This document shows positions 54,628 through 63,924 of a DNA stretch of 64,000 nucleotides, piece after piece. The stretch comes from Serratia marcescens. Lineage in GTDB: Bacteria > Pseudomonadota > Gammaproteobacteria > Enterobacterales > Enterobacteriaceae. Position 1 is the stretch's first letter, and every line of letters starts with the position of its first letter. The notes under the pieces are model-generated. The model saw only the letters and a list, made by a program, of their open reading frames with translations. It made no database searches and had not been told where the DNA came from. The position numbers and the translations under genes are program-made. The stretch covers positions 100,434-164,433 of the forward strand of contig JADMXW010000013.1 in assembly GCA_015548865.1 (NCBI GenBank), given 5' to 3'.

Positions 54628-57009
54628 ATGATCTTAAATGCGTTCACCAACGATATAAAGCAAAAACCAGCAGCGGCACTGTTAGCCATTATTATTACTG
54701 CCATTAGTTTGGTGACGACATTTCTTATCGTTATTCTTTATGTTACAGATCGTGATATTGAACGGTGGTTACCGGAACATCAGCGTTTATATCGCATAGA
54801 AAGTCAATTCAACCTCCCTAATGGCGATACCGTTCGCTCAGCGCAAGTTCCTTTTCCGTTGGTGGACGCATTACAGCAGCATCCCAGCATCGAAAACGTC
54901 GGATACGCTTACAGGCTATCTACTCACCTGCACCTTCAAGGTAGTATTATTCCCCGAGTTGCAGTCTTCGCTGTTACCCCAACCTTCATGGCACAGTTGC
55001 ATCCCTACCGTGAAGATTTGCCCGCACCAGGCCCCCATGACATCTACATTACTGCCGATTTTAACCGCCAATATCTTGGATTGGATGACCCACTTGGCAA
55101 AATAGTGGATTTGGGGGAAAGCGGTCAGTTCACCATCAAGGCTATCGTGGAACCTCACCCTGACAGCAGTCTGCAACTGCCCGCCACGATCGCATTCACC
55201 CCCGAACGGATAGCAGGATACCCCGATAAACGTCAGGACTGGTATGACAGCCATGTCTATGCTTTCGTTCGCCTCAAACCCTCTCACCTGCATTTTGATC
55301 AACAGTTATTGGCGAGCATCGTCGCCAATAATGCACCACAGATACCCGGAGCACCTTTTACGCCCTCATCGTTTCTTACCTTCAACGCCAAGAATATCCT
55401 CGATATGCACTACGACGATGGCTATACCGATGAATTCGCCAAGACGCGTGAAAAGTCATTGCTTCATACGCTATACACTGCGGCACTGTTTGTCCTGTTC
55501 ACCACTGTGGCCAATTTTTTCAACATCAACGGTATTCTCAATGCAGCCAAACGCCCCAGCTTACATATCAAACGCAGTATCGGCGCTTCAAATGCACAGA
55601 TTCTGGCAGAATCACTGAGCGTGTTCTTGCCGCAATTCCTGACTACGTTAGCACTGGCTTCCATACTGCTTTTCGCAATGCTACCTTTGTCGGCCGACGT
55701 GAGAGAATTGCTCATCCGTCAGCCAATGGCACGCATTCTGACGGTATTTTTTGGCGTCGCACTGTTCATTGGCTTGATGCTGCTGCTCTCACACATAGTG
55801 AGCCTCTCTTTCTTCTTGTTTGGCAACGCTGCTTCACAGACCCCAAACCGCTATGAAAGGCTGAGTATATATTACCTCAACCGAATGATGATGGTGATGC
55901 AGCTCCTGGTAGCCGGTACCACTGTTTATCTGTGGGCGGGCGTGATGACGCAAAACCATAGGGCAACGCACGCAGATGTGGGTTACCAGAAAGCACACCG
56001 CCTGACATTCGCGCTTGATGAAGGATTTTATACACTCAGCAGCGTGCGTGCGTTACAGCACCAACTCCAAAAAACATCAGGCACGTCGGCTTTCAGTTTG
56101 AGCAGTTGGCAACCGTTTGATATGTCACGCCATATACTCAACGTGTACCACGCTCAACAACAGGTACAAGATCAATTTACCCTTATCAATACAATTTCTG
56201 CCGACAAATACTTTGCGGATGTTTGGGGATTAAAGGCACTGGCAGGTCAAGAGAATTCTCTGCAAACCAGCACTGATGACAGCGTATATCACGCTATCGT
56301 CACACGCGCATTCCTGGATGCCATGGGGCAGAAAACGTTCGATGAGGTGCTGAATACCCGCTACTACATTCCATTCCCAGAGGGACAAAAGGAACTTAGG
56401 GTGTTACGGATAGTGGAAAACATCGACCTTGGAGAGCACCTTCCTTCGCCCCAACCGTTGATCATATTCATCAATGATCGCCTGGAAAAATTCGCGACAT
56501 TGGCATATTCGAACGATCAACAGGCAGCCTCTCTTGTCGCTCAGATCAAACGCCATGGTCCACCGAACTTATCTCTGCAAACGGTACAGGAGATTCATAA
56601 CCGCCATTTTCATAACGATTCACAGATGCTCAATGTCATTACACTCACCGCGATGTTGGCGTTGGTATTAATGGTTATCAGCACCTTGGTTATCAGCATC
56701 TCAGACGCTCAGCGGCTAGACAGCACTCTGAAAATCATGGAAGCGGTTGGTGGGTCTCTTGCGACGAGTATGGTGTTTTTTCTGCAACAACATGTGCTGC
56801 CCATGTTGTTCTCTTTACTGGCGGCACTGGCCTTGGGATGCTTGCTGTTAAGGTACTGGCTAGAACAATATGGCACCGTTACCGAACTGGTCTATGTTAA
56901 TGCATTCGCAGCACTGCTGTTGCTGGGACTCATGGTGGCGGCCATTATGGCACTGTCACTCGTGTTGCACGATGGCAGGGTGACTCGTCCCTGGTTAAGG
57001 CGAGGATAA
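54628..57009 (+). CDS. darB: DarB-like ABC exporter permease (FtsX/MacB type)
   Basis: A 793-residue permease with about eight membrane helices: one near the N-terminus (residues 16-38), a periplasmic domain of about 230 residues, four helices between about 275 and 440, another periplasmic domain and three helices at about 670-787. This is two fused FtsX/MacB-type modules. With DarC and DarD it would form a tripartite-type exporter that carries the modified peptide across the envelope, probably with TolC. The ATG six bases after an in-frame TTG was chosen. It lies 263 bases after darA; no frame damage is seen. Confidence 0.9.
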   Translation: MILNAFTNDIKQKPAAALLAIIITAISLVTTFLIVILYVTDRDIERWLPEHQRLYRIESQFNLPNGDTVRSAQVPFPLVDALQQHPSIENVGYAYRLSTHLHLQGSIIPRVAVFAVTPTFMAQLHPYREDLPAPGPHDIYITADFNRQYLGLDDPLGKIVDLGESGQFTIKAIVEPHPDSSLQLPATIAFTPERIAGYPDKRQDWYDSHVYAFVRLKPSHLHFDQQLLASIVANNAPQIPGAPFTPSSFLTFNAKNILDMHYDDGYTDEFAKTREKSLLHTLYTAALFVLFTTVANFFNINGILNAAKRPSLHIKRSIGASNAQILAESLSVFLPQFLTTLALASILLFAMLPLSADVRELLIRQPMARILTVFFGVALFIGLMLLLSHIVSLSFFLFGNAASQTPNRYERLSIYYLNRMMMVMQLLVAGTTVYLWAGVMTQNHRATHADVGYQKAHRLTFALDEGFYTLSSVRALQHQLQKTSGTSAFSLSSWQPFDMSRHILNVYHAQQQVQDQFTLINTISADKYFADVWGLKALAGQENSLQTSTDDSVYHAIVTRAFLDAMGQKTFDEVLNTRYYIPFPEGQKELRVLRIVENIDLGEHLPSPQPLIIFINDRLEKFATLAYSNDQQAASLVAQIKRHGPPNLSLQTVQEIHNRHFHNDSQMLNVITLTAMLALVLMVISTLVISISDAQRLDSTLKIMEAVGGSLATSMVFFLQQHVLPMLFSLLAALALGCLLLRYWLEQYGTVTELVYVNAFAALLLLGLMVAAIMALSLVLHDGRVTRPWLRRG

Positions 57010-57015
57010 GTCGTT

Positions 57016-58272
57016 ATGGACATTCAATTAGACCCTAAGTCCACTCGACATCGTATTGCCAAAGGAATAGTCGGCCTGGCTCTGGTGATTTTCGGCCTGT
57101 TGTGCCTATGGCTTATCAACCTGGCGGTCGTAGAAAAAGTAGTGCGAATTCCATTTACCCAGACGACATTACACTTCGCCCAGCGCGGCACATTTACCGA
57201 CACATTGGTGACTCGAGCGATGGCTATCCCGAGTGAAAGCGTGATTATCGCATCTGAACGCGGCGGCACGGTAATTGAGGTTCGCCAGAGTGCATCCAAC
57301 GAAGTGAAAAAGGGGGATACCATTGCCCGATTGTCGAACGACGACTTCGTTTTGCAAGTCACATCGCGCATTGCCGATGTGACTGAACAGACCAACAACC
57401 TGCGCAATATGCGCAGATTACTTGAGAAAGATGACCTCGATACGCGTCTGGCACGGCAAGATTCACTTTTTCATTTGGAGAAAATCGATAAAGAAGCGGC
57501 GCGTAAAAAAACATTATACGAGCGAGGCATCCTGGAAAAAGCAACCTATGAACAACTGCTGGATGAATTGGCGCATTGGAAAAAGCGATACGCTATTTTA
57601 ACGACATATCAGGAGCAGCAAGGCCGCATGTTACCGAGCCAGCTTGCTGAAATCGCATCCTCGGTCAAGCATCTGGATACATTGACGCGTTTAATTGAGA
57701 ACGGCCTGGACAAGCTCATCATTACCGCCCCCATTGACGGCATCCTGTCACCGCTGACGATCAAAATTGGCCAACAAATTAAACCCGGTGAAAAAGTTGC
57801 CAACATAGACAATCCGCATACCTATTATTTTGAAGCCTCCTTTAGCGAATATTATCTGGATAAAATCCGGCCGCACGATCGCGTCACAGCAAACTATGCA
57901 GGAATTGATATCCCACTGATAATCTCCTCAGTCTCTTCCATGGTGGAAAACGGTAAGTTCCTTGCCAAATTGACACTCGCTCACCCACAACAACTCTCGC
58001 TGAAACGCGGTCAATCCCTCGATCTGCGCGTTTCACTCGGCACCCAGGCAGATGCATTACTCATTCCCTCAAAAGCCGTCTTTTTCGAGACAGATGAGAC
58101 TTGGGTGTACCTCTATGACGAAAAACATCACCGTGCGATTAAAACACCCGTGGTGATTAAACGTCAGGGGGAAACGCAATCGGAAGTACGGAGTGGGCTA
58201 TCTGCCGGACAACAGGTTGTGGTTTTTATGGGCAGTAACGTTGAAAAATCCAACATCGTAGAGTTTGAATAA
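57016..58272 (+). CDS. darC: DarC-like periplasmic adaptor (HlyD/MacA family)
   Basis: A 418-residue membrane-fusion protein. One N-terminal transmembrane helix (about residues 17-37) is followed by half of a lipoyl/barrel-sandwich domain (IASERGGTVIEVRQSASNEVKKGDTIARL), a coiled-coil hairpin (about 110-210), the second half lipoyl motif (ITAPIDGILSPLTIKIGQQIKPGEKVANI) and a beta-barrel/membrane-proximal domain. Such adaptors connect the permease to an outer-membrane channel. GAGGA precedes the ATG, six bases after darB. Confidence 0.92.
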   Translation: MDIQLDPKSTRHRIAKGIVGLALVIFGLLCLWLINLAVVEKVVRIPFTQTTLHFAQRGTFTDTLVTRAMAIPSESVIIASERGGTVIEVRQSASNEVKKGDTIARLSNDDFVLQVTSRIADVTEQTNNLRNMRRLLEKDDLDTRLARQDSLFHLEKIDKEAARKKTLYERGILEKATYEQLLDELAHWKKRYAILTTYQEQQGRMLPSQLAEIASSVKHLDTLTRLIENGLDKLIITAPIDGILSPLTIKIGQQIKPGEKVANIDNPHTYYFEASFSEYYLDKIRPHDRVTANYAGIDIPLIISSVSSMVENGKFLAKLTLAHPQQLSLKRGQSLDLRVSLGTQADALLIPSKAVFFETDETWVYLYDEKHHRAIKTPVVIKRQGETQSEVRSGLSAGQQVVVFMGSNVEKSNIVEFE

Positions 58273-58273
58273 G

Positions 58274-58933
58274 ATGATACATCTGGAAAATGCAGAAAAA
58301 TTTTACACCACACGAACCCTGAAAACGCTGGCGCTGCGTGATATCAATCTTCGTGTAGCGCCGGGGGAATTTGTGTCCATTATGGGGCCCTCCGGCTCAG
58401 GAAAAACCACGCTGCTCAACGTACTCGGCATGTTTGAAACACTTGATGCGGGCCGATTGCAACTGGCGCAGCATGAGATTACACGAATGAAGCACGGTCA
58501 AAAAATAGCGCTGCGCCGTCAACTAATCGGTTACATATTTCAGTCATTCAATCTGATTGACTTCATGTCGGTATATGAAAACATCGAGCTGCCTCTCAAG
58601 TACCGAAACATCCCCACATCTGAACGAAAAACTCTCGTCAAACAAACGCTTGAGCAGTTTGGATTATCCGGTAGAAGCGCACACTACCCTGCCCAGCTTT
58701 CAGGCGGTCAGCAGCAACGGGTTGCCATCGCCTGCGCCATGATTTCGCAGCCAAAATTGATTTTGGCCGATGAGCCAACGGGAAATCTGGATAGCAATAA
58801 CAGCAACACTGTATTGAAGCAGCTAGAAGAAATTAATCAGGCCGGCACCACCGTTGTCATGGTCACGCATTCCAGCGAGGCCTCTGATTATGCCAAACGA
58901 CACTTAATGATGAAGGACGGTTATCTCACATGA
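58274..58933 (+). CDS. darD: DarD-like ABC exporter ATPase (MacB/LolD type)
   Basis: A 219-residue ATPase with every ABC motif intact: Walker A GPSGSGKTT, Q-loop FQSFNLID, signature LSGGQQQRVAIA, Walker B LILADEPTGNLD and switch His in VMVTHSSE. It drives export by the DarB permease. It starts one base after the darC stop, so translation is coupled; an in-frame TTG 9 bases earlier would overlap darC. The darE remnant begins immediately after its stop. Confidence 0.93.
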   Translation: MIHLENAEKFYTTRTLKTLALRDINLRVAPGEFVSIMGPSGSGKTTLLNVLGMFETLDAGRLQLAQHEITRMKHGQKIALRRQLIGYIFQSFNLIDFMSVYENIELPLKYRNIPTSERKTLVKQTLEQFGLSGRSAHYPAQLSGGQQQRVAIACAMISQPKLILADEPTGNLDSNNSNTVLKQLEEINQAGTTVVMVTHSSEASDYAKRHLMMKDGYLT

Positions 58934-59710
58934 CATAGCGAGGAGAGAACGCTTGAGTTTGTTTGGCACGGCGGCGAAGTGACGCTACTTAATCCCCTCT
59001 TTTTTCAAAAGTTACTCTGGCTACAACAACAATTCAAACAACCGGAACAGCATATTACCAACTCAATGCAATCAAACGCGGTGAATATTTCTGATGAATG
59101 GTTAGCCTTTATCAAAGGAATCGGAATGCATGTTGGTATTAGTCTGGACGGCATTCCTGCCGGAGGAGAAGTCGATGAAAATTACATCACTTATGCCGAG
59201 TTTATCGCATTTCTGAATCGGGCATTTACGCTGTGGTGGGAAGCATATCGGGCTGTTTTACATATTCCACAATTCAGCGATTTTATTCGAGCCATCAACA
59301 ACCCCGGCACTCGACTGGCCGCCTGCTATTGGTCAGAAAACTGTTCCCAAGAAGTTATTACCCTTGAACCCAATGGAGACGTTTCACCATGCGACAAATA
59401 TGTAGGCGATGTGGGTAGCCATTACGGCTCGTTGATGAAAACGGATTTGGCAGAGTTACTGGCCTGTTCGGCACATAACCAGGTGGCAAAGCGTGAGGAA
59501 CAAGAAGCCTTCAATAAAATGCGCCAGTGTCGTTGGTTTTCCCTCTGTCATGGGGGATGCCCGCACGATCGCGTGATTAATCGACGGCATGTGGCGGGTT
59601 ACCAGGATAATTGCTGCGGTACGGGTAAACTGTTGGCGACCATCGAAAGCCGCCTGAAAAAGGAACAACGTGCGACCCCGACAACGGAGGATAACCCTCC
59701 CTCACGTTAG
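58934..59710 (+). pseudogene. darE: darE remnant: radical-SAM/SPASM maturase lacking the 4Fe-4S motif and central barrel
   Basis: The open frame after darD reads LEFVWHGGEVTLLNPLFFQ, which in SPASM maturases lies some 60-80 residues after the start, so the N-terminus with the CxxxCxxC cluster motif is gone. After GMHVGISLDGIP the sequence jumps to ENYITYAEFIAFLNRAF, which normally follows about 130-150 residues later, so the middle of the TIM barrel is missing too. The C-terminal SPASM part is preserved (AACYWSENC, SPCDKY, CRWFSLCHGGCPHD, NCCGTGK). Only about 243 codons remain, and no good start exists (GTG at 58979 lacks a ribosome site). The ribosome site GAGGAGAG after darD remains, as the relic of an intact gene. 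It cannot be catalytic. Confidence 0.88.
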
Positions 59711-59733
59711 GGTTTCGCATAATCATAGCCCCC

Positions 59734-60612
59734 TCAGCGAATAGCGGAAGGCAGGCAGCCAAAACGGGTGCGAAAGCGTTCAGAAAATCGCGCCCGCGAT
59801 TGATATCCGCAGGCCTCGGCAATACGCGGAATGCTCCAGGCTGTGGTTTGCAACAGCATCATGCCATGATGCATACGAATATCACTCAGGATCGTTTCAA
59901 AGCGCTCATGCTCTGCGGCGAGACGTCGACGTAGGGTGGCTTCGCTCATCGCCAGCTCTCGCCCTGCTTCTCTTGCTGTCCAGTGCCTATGTGGCGTTCC
60001 CCCCATCAATGCGCGCAGGCGAGCTACTGTGTCGTTGTGCCGCGGCAGACGGAATACATGGCCTCGCTCAGCCAAGGCACTCAGCAGTTCCAGTAACCGG
60101 TATGTGAGCCGCTCATCACTCACGGGCCTGATCTCTACACTTTCAATCAGATGCCATAACGTCGATGCCAAATCATCATCCAATGGCATCAACTGAAAAG
60201 GTGCAGCAGCAATGTTATCAACACTCCCCACAAGGGGAGAGGCTGTTGAATAGCTTTCTAATAGCGTGTTGGCTATCGTCATAAAGACCGAGCGGAAACA
60301 GTGCTCAGCTCCGCCCGGGGTTTTCACAATATCCACGCAGGAACCGGCGTCAACCAACACCAGAGAAGGCCGCATGGCATCAACCAAGACCCGATGCTCC
60401 TCAAACGCTAAACGCATCTGCCCTGATACCACCAGTAGCAATGTTGCCTCATGAAACTGAAAGCGTGCCGTTTGCTGCGGCTGTTTCAGGCAAGGCTGGG
60501 CCAGTGTACACAAGTGTTGTCGCACGACGGGTGAGGAAGAGGGCAACCGCCAGCGCGCGCGCCCATCCCCCTGGGACACTTGCACTGTCAGCACTTGCCT
60601 TGCGCGGTTCAC
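59734..60612 (-). CDS. AraC-family transcriptional regulator
   Basis: A 292-residue AraC protein. The C-terminal two helix-turn-helix domain is clear: WTAREAGRELAMSEATLRRRLAAEHERF and WSIPRIAEACGYQSRARFSERFRTRFGCLPS. The N-terminal half is a cupin-like effector domain (FQFHEATLLLVVSGQM). The start is GTG and overlaps the stop of the YbhB/YbcL-like gene (GTGA), so the two are one operon. Its target is unknown; it faces the dar remnant tail to tail and is not obviously its regulator. Confidence 0.88.
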   Translation of the reverse strand: MNRARQVLTVQVSQGDGRARWRLPSSSPVVRQHLCTLAQPCLKQPQQTARFQFHEATLLLVVSGQMRLAFEEHRVLVDAMRPSLVLVDAGSCVDIVKTPGGAEHCFRSVFMTIANTLLESYSTASPLVGSVDNIAAAPFQLMPLDDDLASTLWHLIESVEIRPVSDERLTYRLLELLSALAERGHVFRLPRHNDTVARLRALMGGTPHRHWTAREAGRELAMSEATLRRRLAAEHERFETILSDIRMHHGMMLLQTTAWSIPRIAEACGYQSRARFSERFRTRFGCLPSAIR

Positions 60613-61244
60613 GCCACAGGAACCGCAGGGTTCAAACTGTAAAGCCCCGTCAGACTGGCTTTCGCCAATACCGGTGCCGTCGCCAATGCAGCGCGCACGT
60701 TCGCCCCATCCAGTGGTCCGTTCACGGCTAGCGCAGGAACGGCCAGCGCATAAACAGTGAAAATATAGCGATGCACCAATGCATCATTCCACGGCGGGCA
60801 AGGGCCGTCATAGCCGTAATAATCGCCCTTCATCTGCTCATCCCCTGCAAACCAGGCGGTATAATCATTAATCCCGTGGCGCCCTTCCCCGGGTGCGACC
60901 GGACCAGATTTTCCACGCGGTGTGACGCTATTCGAATGCGCACCAGCAGGAATCTCCGTCACCGTTGTCGGAACATCAAGCAACAACCAGTGGAAAAAAT
61001 CGACGCGCGGCAAGGATGCAGGCACTTCTCGACCTTCCTGATTCACATCATCGCCTTTGCTCGGCACATCGGGATCGTGACACACAATAACGAAGGATTG
61101 CGTACCCGATGGAACATCGCGCCAGGCAAGATGCGGGTTGCGGTTCGATGACAACGCAACATGTGCTGCGCGGTCTGGCACGGCAAACGCGAATTCACCC
61201 GGTATCGCCTGACCATCCTGAAAGCTTTGGCTGATGAGTTGCAT
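60609..61244 (-). CDS. YbhB/YbcL (PEBP/Raf-kinase-inhibitor-like) protein
   Basis: A 211-residue protein of the phosphatidylethanolamine-binding family. The conserved elements are RNPHLAWRDVPSGTQSFVIVCHDPDVPS, HWLLLDVP and the YDGPCPPWNDALVHRYIFTVYAL stretch (bacterial YDGPCPP...H-R-Y motif). No signal peptide, so probably cytoplasmic, like YbhB. Ligand and role in bacteria are unclear. Upstream gene of the pair with the AraC regulator. Confidence 0.9.
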   Translation of the reverse strand: MQLISQSFQDGQAIPGEFAFAVPDRAAHVALSSNRNPHLAWRDVPSGTQSFVIVCHDPDVPSKGDDVNQEGREVPASLPRVDFFHWLLLDVPTTVTEIPAGAHSNSVTPRGKSGPVAPGEGRHGINDYTAWFAGDEQMKGDYYGYDGPCPPWNDALVHRYIFTVYALAVPALAVNGPLDGANVRAALATAPVLAKASLTGLYSLNPAVPVA

Positions 61245-61361
61245 GGAAAACCTCGTCCTGTGGATTAATAAAATGACGCACCGGCCAATGTACCAGCACG
61301 TAGTGGAATCATAATAGTGGATCTGGTGGTATCTGAGGTGCCTGATCCAGTCAATACATTG

Positions 61362-61390
61362 CCAAACCCAATCAATATGATTGGATTTGG
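61362..61390 (-). terminator. Possible terminator after the NTPase gene
   Basis: CCAAACCCAATCA-ATA-TGATTGGATTTGG, a 13-base inverted repeat with one mismatch, about 25 bases past the end of the NTPase gene. There is no clear run of T after it on the minus strand, so it may be a weak terminator or a regulatory hairpin. Confidence 0.35.
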
Positions 61391-61414
61391 ATTAGTGTAT
61401 GCAAAAGATACCTG

Positions 61415-62038
61415 TCATAGCACATCGGCATAACCCAACGTTCGCAAAACGAAATCAGCGCGCTCTTTCACACTCACTTTAGGCAGCAGTGATACCGCAT
61501 ACCCCAATGCCGGATAGACGTCTTGCAATCGCTCAAATTCAGCCACTGCGGCTTTCATATCATGACATCGGTCTGTGTTCTGCTCATAGATCTCAGGCCA
61601 GGGTGGAACAAGAAACACCCGAGAATGATAACGATAGCGTGACGCAAGCGTAGTGAGCACCGGCTCACCCGTTATCGCCTGAAATGCTGCCGCGGCATCA
61701 ATTATTCCGCGATCAAAAAATACCCATGATGTCCCCCGATCTTTCGTCTGAGCATAATCATCCACTGAGAGCGTTATCGCCCGGCGTAAAAACGCTTCCA
61801 TGTTCTTCCACGGAACAGCATCACCCGCCAAGGAGGTTTCTTCACGCACTATACGTTGGTCTGGCTCCTCAATGACGGCATAGCCACGCCGATGCAGCTC
61901 AGCCAGCAGCGTTGTTTTACCCCCGCCAGAGCATCCAGAAAGAATAACGAATGATGAGGTTTCCTGAGATGCGTAGCTCAAACAATGCTCAGTTGTTGTA
62001 ACGCTATTTTTTGGGCTGTAACAGAAGTTTTGACTCAT
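61415..62038 (-). CDS. AAA-type NTPase/kinase-like protein (AAA_28)
   Basis: A 207-residue P-loop protein: Walker A FVILSGCSGGGKTTLLAEL near residue 30-48, and DRGIIDAAAAF as the DR-x-x-x-D type motif of ATP-binding kinases of the AAA_28 family; EEPDQRIVREE is also characteristic. Proteins of this family probably phosphorylate small molecules (some are phosphotransferase resistance enzymes), but no substrate is known. Monocistronic, transcribed away from the AT-rich region. Confidence 0.8.
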   Translation of the reverse strand: MSQNFCYSPKNSVTTTEHCLSYASQETSSFVILSGCSGGGKTTLLAELHRRGYAVIEEPDQRIVREETSLAGDAVPWKNMEAFLRRAITLSVDDYAQTKDRGTSWVFFDRGIIDAAAAFQAITGEPVLTTLASRYRYHSRVFLVPPWPEIYEQNTDRCHDMKAAVAEFERLQDVYPALGYAVSLLPKVSVKERADFVLRTLGYADVL

Positions 62039-62457
62039 TTTTTTGGATATTATTCCTTACAATATAATTCTATTGAAAATAGGGATACGGTATGAATTTT
62101 TTCACATTTTTTAATTTTAATACGAAAACGCCTTCATTTAAAATAATTTAATATATAAAAAAGAACAAATAAAAACATAATTACCACGCTATATAAAATC
62201 CGTGGGATGGATAAAAAAACAGCAAATTACAAAAAAGACTCAACAATTATAAACTCAAACCAAGAATTAGCACTATAAGCATCAAAATTTGCAATTACCA
62301 TCACAATCATTTATTTGACAAAGCATCCCAACACACAATAAAATATAATTTTCACGTTGTAAATTTATCACATCTCTTATTATTATAAATAAAACAACCT
62401 TCAACTAATTCACGCATTAAATCACTTTATTTATAATAATATAAAAGGGTAGATAAC
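62039..62457. other. Very AT-rich intergenic region
   Basis: About 420 bases, extremely AT-rich with many A/T runs, between the divergent NTPase and orphan genes. Likely bound by H-NS and holding both promoters. No gene or repeat recognised. Confidence 0.5.
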
Positions 62458-63672
62458 ATGAAGAATAATCATCCTTTTTCAGGAATAGTGATTCGATATT
62501 TACCCAGTAATCACATCGAAAATAATAAACATGGTTATCAAAATGATGTAATGAAAAGTACGCTTATCAATGAGACATATCTAGATGATGAAATTCACAT
62601 CGACTTATGTGAAATTGAAAACTTAACGCCGTTTTTAGATATCGGCATTATGATTGGACAGCGCAAACATGTTGCTGCAGTGGTTGTTGATATCCCCTGG
62701 AACATAACACCAGAAGATATCAATGACTTAGGTCACATGTTAAATGGGGAAAAAAGCGTTTCTGAAATTTTTAATGAGATAATTCATTATGATGGATTTG
62801 CTGAAGGGAATTTTGCCAATATCAGTTTTCGTAGGCATGGAGTGGATGTTAATCCTTTCTCCTTATTACGACTCCCCCCCCAGTCATTTGATATTAAAAA
62901 AATGTTGCTCAATGACAGAGGCATATATACAAGAGTCACAATAAACATTCCCTTTTCTTTTTATTCTCTTAATGATGAGAGCGTCAGACAATCGGCATAC
63001 ATCAGATTCAGAATAAAAAACATCCCCCCATCTGTGTACTCATACAAAATAACACCTAAAGAAATACAATTATCAATATCTTATACAGAACAAAAAATTT
63101 ATTATTTTCAGATAAACACCTTACAAAAAACACCTAAAGAATTACTAAACAGAGATTATGGATTATATTTCCCGAAAAAATTAACATTAATAAAATTCAA
63201 TATTATCACTCGAAGCGACAATGAAAACATCACTACCAATAATCATTTTTATCGTTATAGTCCTTTAACCAGTGAAAGAGAGGGCAGTGAGAACACACAA
63301 AGAAGAACCATGTTATACAAGAGGGAGCACAATGAGATAAAAAATTATTTTTTTTATCAATGGATGGAAAAAAAAGACGATGAAGACTTTGCAAAAGACC
63401 TCGTTGTGTTAGGACGTTTTAGCTATAAAAAAAACAACTATACTTTATTGATTAGATTCATCATATTTTTTATCATATCAAGCGCGTTAGGAAATGCTTT
63501 GTGGGAGATATCAATAGAGATTGCCAACTCTCCTCCAAATATTATTGATATCATAAAATCAAAGTCAGAGCAGTTAACAATATTTTTTATTTTAGAAATA
63601 ATTATTTATATTGATATCATAATAAAAAAAATACCGTGTATATTGAATAGCATCAGGTTTAAAATGCGATAA
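62458..63672 (+). CDS. AT-rich orphan membrane-anchored protein of unknown function
   Basis: A 404-residue protein with a good ATG preceded by GGGTAG. The first ~330 residues are soluble, beta-strand-rich and charged, with no recognised motif. Two hydrophobic helices lie near the C-terminus (LLIRFIIFFIISSALGNALW; LTIFFILEIIIYIDIIIKK). Codon use is strongly AT-biased, unlike every neighbour, which points to recent transfer. Genes like this beside tRNA loci are often defence or prophage cargo, but nothing in the sequence proves it. Confidence 0.7.
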   Translation: MKNNHPFSGIVIRYLPSNHIENNKHGYQNDVMKSTLINETYLDDEIHIDLCEIENLTPFLDIGIMIGQRKHVAAVVVDIPWNITPEDINDLGHMLNGEKSVSEIFNEIIHYDGFAEGNFANISFRRHGVDVNPFSLLRLPPQSFDIKKMLLNDRGIYTRVTINIPFSFYSLNDESVRQSAYIRFRIKNIPPSVYSYKITPKEIQLSISYTEQKIYYFQINTLQKTPKELLNRDYGLYFPKKLTLIKFNIITRSDNENITTNNHFYRYSPLTSEREGSENTQRRTMLYKREHNEIKNYFFYQWMEKKDDEDFAKDLVVLGRFSYKKNNYTLLIRFIIFFIISSALGNALWEISIEIANSPPNIIDIIKSKSEQLTIFFILEIIIYIDIIIKKIPCILNSIRFKMR

Positions 63673-63924
63673 AATGGCCATAAAAAGCAAGTCGTTACAA
63701 GACAATAAATAACTTCACATATTACCGCGCCACTTTAACCATCCTAAGTGGACTGCCGGGGAACGATGTTGTCGATGGCGAGCACTTTTCCTCACAATGC
63801 GATGATCTGCACCACTGACTCCAGCTGATGGTTTATGATGTTTGGCGATTTATCAGATGGCATAGCATTGACTGAATTCCCTTCGAGAAGGCAGCTATTG
63901 GCGATGTTATTGAGATGAAAAACT
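63673..63924. other. Intergenic region up to the second tRNA-Gly
   Basis: About 250 bases with no complete gene. G+C returns to the chromosomal level after about 63720. On the minus strand a short open stretch (MPSDKSPNIINHQLESVVQI region) may be a relic of an unidentified gene. Confidence 0.35.

Noticed and set aside
58979..59710. Reading the darE remnant as a functional small SPASM protein starting at GTG 58979
   Set aside because: Homology to radical-SAM proteins continues upstream of the GTG, there is no ribosome site, and the catalytic cluster motif is absent.
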